A stretch of DNA of 64,000 nt from Siphonodentalium dalli (taxonomy: Eukaryota; Mollusca; Scaphopoda; Gadilida; Siphonodentaliidae), in assembly GCA_032622095.1 (NCBI GenBank), contig CP136064.1, positions 219,248,205 through 219,312,204 of the forward strand, given 5' to 3'. Position numbers and translations under genes: made by a program. The notes below the pieces were generated by a model. It saw only the letters and a program-made list of their open reading frames with translations. It made no database searches and was not told where the DNA came from. Shown here piece after piece: positions 46,085 to 64,000 of the stretch; position 1 is the stretch's first letter; every line of letters begins with the position of its first letter.

Positions 46085-46980
46085 TAAACGGATGGACCAT
46101 CGGAGCTGAATTTTTTTTATATATGAGTAATTTGACCCGGGAAGCTTGATTAGATAGTCCCGTTCACATCAGATGTCTTAAAAGGGCACTAATAATTATT
46201 ATATATATATGTTGGCTAGATGCAACTAAACCGTTGGACCATCGGAGCTGAAAATTTGTATATATGGGTAATTTGACTAGGGGCAATCTTATTAGATAGG
46301 TCCCATTTACATCATATATCTTACAATGGCACTAATATTTAATTTAATCAAATAAGTAATTATGTACCCAGAATGGTTGAAATCTGCTCAGTGAAACACG
46401 GGGATAAATTGGACTGTAGAATGTCATGAAATAGATGCTGTTGACCTCAGGTGACTTAAAGGGGGGGGGGGGGGAATATGGTCAATTGAGCGTTCCTTAT
46501 TAGCTTAGAAGATGTGTAGGAAATTTGGTATATACGGGTCACCTGACCAGAGGGATATCATGGGATAGGCGCTTTTGACCTCAGATGACCTGAAGGGGGA
46601 CTAATAAATTATATGATCAATAAAGAGCATTTATTATCAGCCCAGATGATATGTGGGAAAATTGGTATAACGGGTCAGCTGACCATGTGAATGTCATGGG
46701 ATAGGTGCTTTTGACCTCAGATGACTTAAAGGGGGACCAATAAATTATATGATCAATAAAGAGCGTTTATTATCAGCTCAGACAATATTTAGGAAAATTG
46801 GCATGTCACGGGATAGGTGCTGTTGACCTCAAATGATTCAAAGAGGCACTAATAATAAAGAGCATGTATTGTCAACTTAAAAGATAAGATGTAAATTTAT
46901 CCAGAGAGTCATTCATGCAATAGATAATTTACCCCAGATGCCTAATAATTATTTTAAATGACATAAAGGGCCACTAATTG
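46085..46980 (+). repeat. Tandem array of about 145-bp units (about 6)
   Basis: Repeated GGGATAGGTGCTTTTGACCT, CAGATGACTTAAAGGG, AATAAAGAGCGTTTATTATC and GGACCATCGGAGCTGAA blocks in fixed order; units diverge outward. Confidence 0.85.
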
Positions 46981-48511
46981 TTTACAAATTCTTCACCCGA
47001 GCAACTCATGGTACCCCAGCTAGTAATATCATAAATCAAAATAAAACGTCCAATGCAAGCCATTTATTTCAATGCGAATGTGCCTGAGAATCAAATATTT
47101 GGCCTAAACCAGTTTTCTATTCCATAGAAAACATATTTGTTCTGAACTCAACACAAGTTTCAACTAAAAGTAGTAATGTAATTCAATGTGAAAAATATGT
47201 TTTATCACAATGTTTACATAATTTCCAAAGAATATCAAGTCGCTGGATCTCGCAAAGTGACCTCGGCTTATTCCGTGTCATAAGTAACATGACTTAAAAC
47301 AAAAACCAGCTTGTGATATCAGTAGGGCGAAAGATGCTAGATTACGTCAAAGTACGCTTCCCTTACTCTTTTATAGCGAACTTACTTACGAGACCTGAAG
47401 ACAATTAATTGTTGATATTGCAGCTGGATATTGTATTTTTTTTATTTTCTCAAATCATTTTGATGATATAAATACATGTACATATTTAGAAAACTTAAAT
47501 AAATAAATATGCAAGAAAAAAGAAACATATCACAGAAAGGAGACATCACAATCGTATTTCATCAAATTAAACGCAACATTCAAACAATTCATAGCTACAC
47601 ATGGATATATGATGGTAGGCCCAAATGCACTCTATATCCACACATGGTAATAAATATTGTAGCATTTTTATTTTATGTGACCTCATGTCAAACAAAATTG
47701 TGGAAAAACACTGATATAATACCTTTTAAACTCTTTGTTGTTATATTTGTGTCTTGAGTATGGATATAAAATGCTAAGGAAGGAGCTACCTTAGCACAAA
47801 TGCAATCGGTCCTATATCCATATCAGGCAATCAGAATTCAATGCCTCAGATCCCCGTTTCTAAAAGTGTCAGATGTTCTGGCGAGATTATGAAATATTGA
47901 CAAACATATTCCCTCTAAAGATATATGTATTTCAAATATTCCCCATTATATTTCTATATGTCACATATTGTCTAATATATATTATCATCTCAAAATCAAT
48001 TGACACTTCCGAATAATGTGTAATGTATAAAAATAATTCATTATGAGCACCCCAAAATTGTAGTTCTTGTTATTTCCTCAATGTTGGAAACAAAACAATT
48101 TTTGATAATGCTATATGTATCTAATCTTATCAAATGAAGACAAACTGCTTTGGTATTATAGGGTGTTTGATTGTGAATTGTTCAGCATCAACTGTTATAC
48201 ACTATACACAACATGAAAATATTAGCGGCCAGATGCTGGTAGCCTGTGTATTTTAAACATTGTTATACTCAAGCAAAACACACCTCATCTACAAGCCATG
48301 CACTGTGTATTCTAATGTCGAGTTTTTGGACATTTTTGGTCGTTCGTATGATGTTTGACAACAAAATTACTGCCTTATAGGTCTGCACAACGTTAAGGTG
48401 TGATTGGCAACAGAACATTTTAATTTAATGTAAGGTCCTTATAGCTGCGGGTGAAGTGAAAAGTTTATCCTCCTGCTGTGCAAATTCTAGTACATCCAGT
48501 CCGTCTATTAT
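46981..48511. other. Intergenic stretch, nothing recognised
   Basis: AT-rich. The plus-strand ORF at 47509-47757 has no recognisable domain and no splice context. No A-D elements seen. Confidence 0.45.
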
Positions 48512-48841
48512 TTAACCCTTTCATGACAGGAGGTGTGATGGCACAGTGCCAGTGCATTCTCTTATATATTGGAGTCTCCCATAAGAGAATGCACTCACAT
48601 GGCTTACAGGATAAAATTAAAGATTGTTAGGCCAATGCATTCTCTTATATTTGCGAGGCTCCCAATGGGAGACTCGCATATATAAGAGAATGCACTAGCT
48701 TACAGGATAAACTTAAATATTGTTAGGCCAATGCGTTCTCTTATATATGCGAGGCTCCCTTTGGGAGACTCGCATATATAAGATAGTGCATTGGCACAGG
48801 GATTTCGCAACTTCAGGAAGCTCCAGTCATGAAAGGGTTAT
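48512..48841 (+). mobile_element. Family A MITE with three hairpin modules
   Basis: TTAACCCTTTCATGACAGGA to CCAGTCATGAAAGGGTTAT. It carries an extra internal GAGGCTCCC...GGGAGACTC hairpin and a duplicated linker (GCTTACAGGATAAA twice). Confidence 0.85.
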
Positions 48842-48985
48842 GACATAGTTCAAACGTAAACTCTGACCCAAACAGCAACATCGACCTGACAAGACATAAC
48901 AAACACTATCCCATTGCCAATCTAACAACCCAAGTAGAACAAGATTACCCTTCCAAGCAGCAGGTAATGGCCATCCACAGGCACA

Positions 48986-49237
48986 TACAGTAATGCCCTA
49001 AATAATCGACTCCTTAACCCCAACAGAATTATGGGTAACTTTTCAGGATTTAGTCGGAAATATGGCTTGTTGCCATTCATCGGAAAGCTGTGATGAATGG
49101 AGTGTTGCCATTCATCGGAAAGCTCTCAGTGAGAGCTTTCCGATGAATGGCAACAAGCCATATTTCCGACTAAATCCTGAAAAGTTACCCATAATTCTAA
49201 TGTGGTTAAGGAGTCGATTATTTAGGGCATTACTGTA
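48986..49237. mobile_element. Family C MITE near the EFCAB5-like 3' end
   Basis: TACAGTAATGCCCTAAATAA to GGGCATTACTGTA; the centre has a duplicated TTGCCATTCATCGGAAAGCT. It lies 217 bp beyond the stop codon. Confidence 0.9.
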
Positions 49238-49453
49238 CAAAACAACACGACCAACCACCAGCACACACAAAATGGCTGAATACATGGACAACAGGACACC
49301 TTTTTAGTGCGGTTACATTTTGTGAATACACACATGTATAGAATAAACAGACTACCAGCATCTCGCCACAGTTTTTTGGTCTTGCGATATTTGATTATTG
49401 TACTGTTCAGCATGAACTATACACAGTGTGAGAATATTAGTTAACTTCATTGT

Positions 49454-62684
<13,231 letters not shown>

Positions 62685-62976
62685 CTAAAAATAAGATTAT
62701 TTACAATTTAATTCAGTTTTAATGACTAACATTCATTTTTGTGAGTAATATCTTGTTCTAAAAGTTTAAAGATTTAGCATTTTAGCCATTTCTGCATTAT
62801 AGCCAGAGTATAACCAGACTCTGTGAATATTAAAAATTCAATTCCATATTCAGTGAAATGAAATCCTTTTTTTTATTCTGAGGCTAACATTGATGACAAT
62901 CATATGAATTTTGGGCCATAAGTATAATCTTATCTAATTCTAACTGCAATTTGAGATATCTCACGACTACACTCAC

Positions 62977-63403
62977 CAAGCCAGGAAATAGTGTGTCTGA
63001 TATTTGGAGAATGAGGTCTCCAGAGGGTGAATTTAGTGACGCTATCCCGCACAGTGGGCTAGATTCACCAAATTCACCCTCTGGAAACGTCATCCTCCTT
63101 AAAGGCCTCAATGGGAAACCTAGGATCAGATTGAAGTTCCCCAGTTGAAGTTGGTGATGTTCACCTATTAATCACCTCAATTATGCATTTTATCTTGTGA
63201 AAATTATGGGATATAAAAACTGAATAGAAGGCAAAAAGAAGTTGAGACTATAGATACTTCAGAGAAAATGAGGCCTATAAGCAGAATGAGGTCACCAGAA
63301 GGTAAATTTGGTGATGCCAGCCTACTGTACAGGGTAGCATCACTAAATTCACCCTCTGAGGGACCTCATTCTGCAAATATCAGACACACTATTTCCAGAC
63401 TTG
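62977..63403. mobile_element. Family D element, full length
   Basis: CAAGCCAGGAAATAGTGTGT to ACACTATTTCCAGACTTG. Confidence 0.85.
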
Positions 63404-63546
63404 ACACTCATGCTTTGATGCTTTCAATGTACAAAATGCCACTGCTGAAAATATGCCAAAATTGTTCAGCAGTCACTTACCAGTATCCATGTATTCATGC
63501 TCAACGTTGGTAACTCCATGGGAACTAGGCCATTAATTAAAGGAAC

Positions 63547-64000
63547 CCAAGACACTCACAGTGGGCAAATGTGCAAAAATTATAAAAGTCTGTAAAAACA
63601 TCATTACCAGGAAGAACATGGAGAAGTAAATAAACTTAGTTCTCATATTAATTATTGATAACTCTCCAATAAAGAAATTTTGCATGTTGAAATCAATGTT
63701 CTGTGAACAAATCTGTTACAGTCATTTGTCAACAAACATTGCTAATCACAATAACTTAAAACATTTTACACTCAATATGATATTCAGAATATTTTTCAAT
63801 TCTTAGACCTTTTCTAATGTTCTGAATAAACTTTGGTATCTTATTGGGCTTTGATTGATCAGTATTGCCGCTGTATCCGTAATGATTACATGACAATGCT
63901 TTTGAAATGTGAAATCTTCTTAGTGGAGAGTTTTTGATAACGAAATTTCGAACAAAGTCGATCTATGGTGATTATAATTGTTTTACAGACCTTTATAAAA
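63547..64000 (+). repeat. Family J repeat, uninterrupted copy (runs off window)
   Basis: Aligns with 18630-19490 after removal of the A and C elements there. Confidence 0.8.

Noticed and set aside
63268-63513. ORFs with MRSPEGEF and SPNSPSGNLI
   Set aside because: Translations of family D hairpins; they recur at all D elements.

Overview
This is eukaryotic, AT-rich, repeat-laden nuclear DNA. GT-AG introns, an animal neurofibromin C-terminus and an animal EFCAB5-like protein show a metazoan. Dispersed repeats with CTGTCCGTCCGTC tracts and units starting ACAAGAGCATCGCTAGGGCA are of a kind I associate with mollusc genomes, so a mollusc or another lophotrochozoan is my best guess (inference; the species is not identifiable here).

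Three protein-coding loci are supported. (1) Plus strand, 746-15511: the last eight exons of neurofibromin (NF1), 479 codons plus stop; the gene begins upstream of the window. (2) Minus strand, 39541-33373: a complete three-exon gene for a 177-residue basic protein that I do not recognise. (3) Minus strand, 62684-49454: the last ten exons (about 564 codons) of an EFCAB5-like protein with two GAF-like segments and a C-terminus resembling the base of the dynein heavy-chain stalk. All exon phases join without frameshifts. NF1 and EFCAB5 both map to human 17q11.2, so the linkage may be old synteny.

Nearly everything else is introns and intergenic DNA full of short non-autonomous elements. I sorted these by eye into families. 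A, A2, B, E and F are TTAA-flanked with CCCTTT-type or AAAGA ends, so A, A2, B and E look like piggyBac-type MITEs. C is a roughly 215 bp near-perfect hairpin flanked by TA (Tc1/mariner-type MITE). D is a roughly 400-450 bp element made of two hairpins with ends CAAGCCTGGAAATAGTGTGT. G, H, I, J, K and L are other dispersed repeats. Many are nested (A in B, A and C in J, C in B, K in F, an A2 core in D), and that gives their relative ages. A-type and D-type elements are unrelated in sequence but share a design of two separate hairpins in one element, and the A hairpin core also occurs inside different termini.

Region by region: 1-16.2 kb NF1 exons with repeat-filled introns and the 3' UTR; 16.2-33.3 kb intergenic, MITE-dense, with a 1.3 kb inverted-repeat element at 20.2-21.5 kb; 33.4-39.5 kb the 177-aa gene; 39.6-49.4 kb intergenic repeats including a tandem array at 46.1-47.0 kb; 49.5-64 kb the EFCAB5-like gene with MITEs in most introns. 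I found no rRNA, intact tRNA, CRISPR or prokaryotic features.
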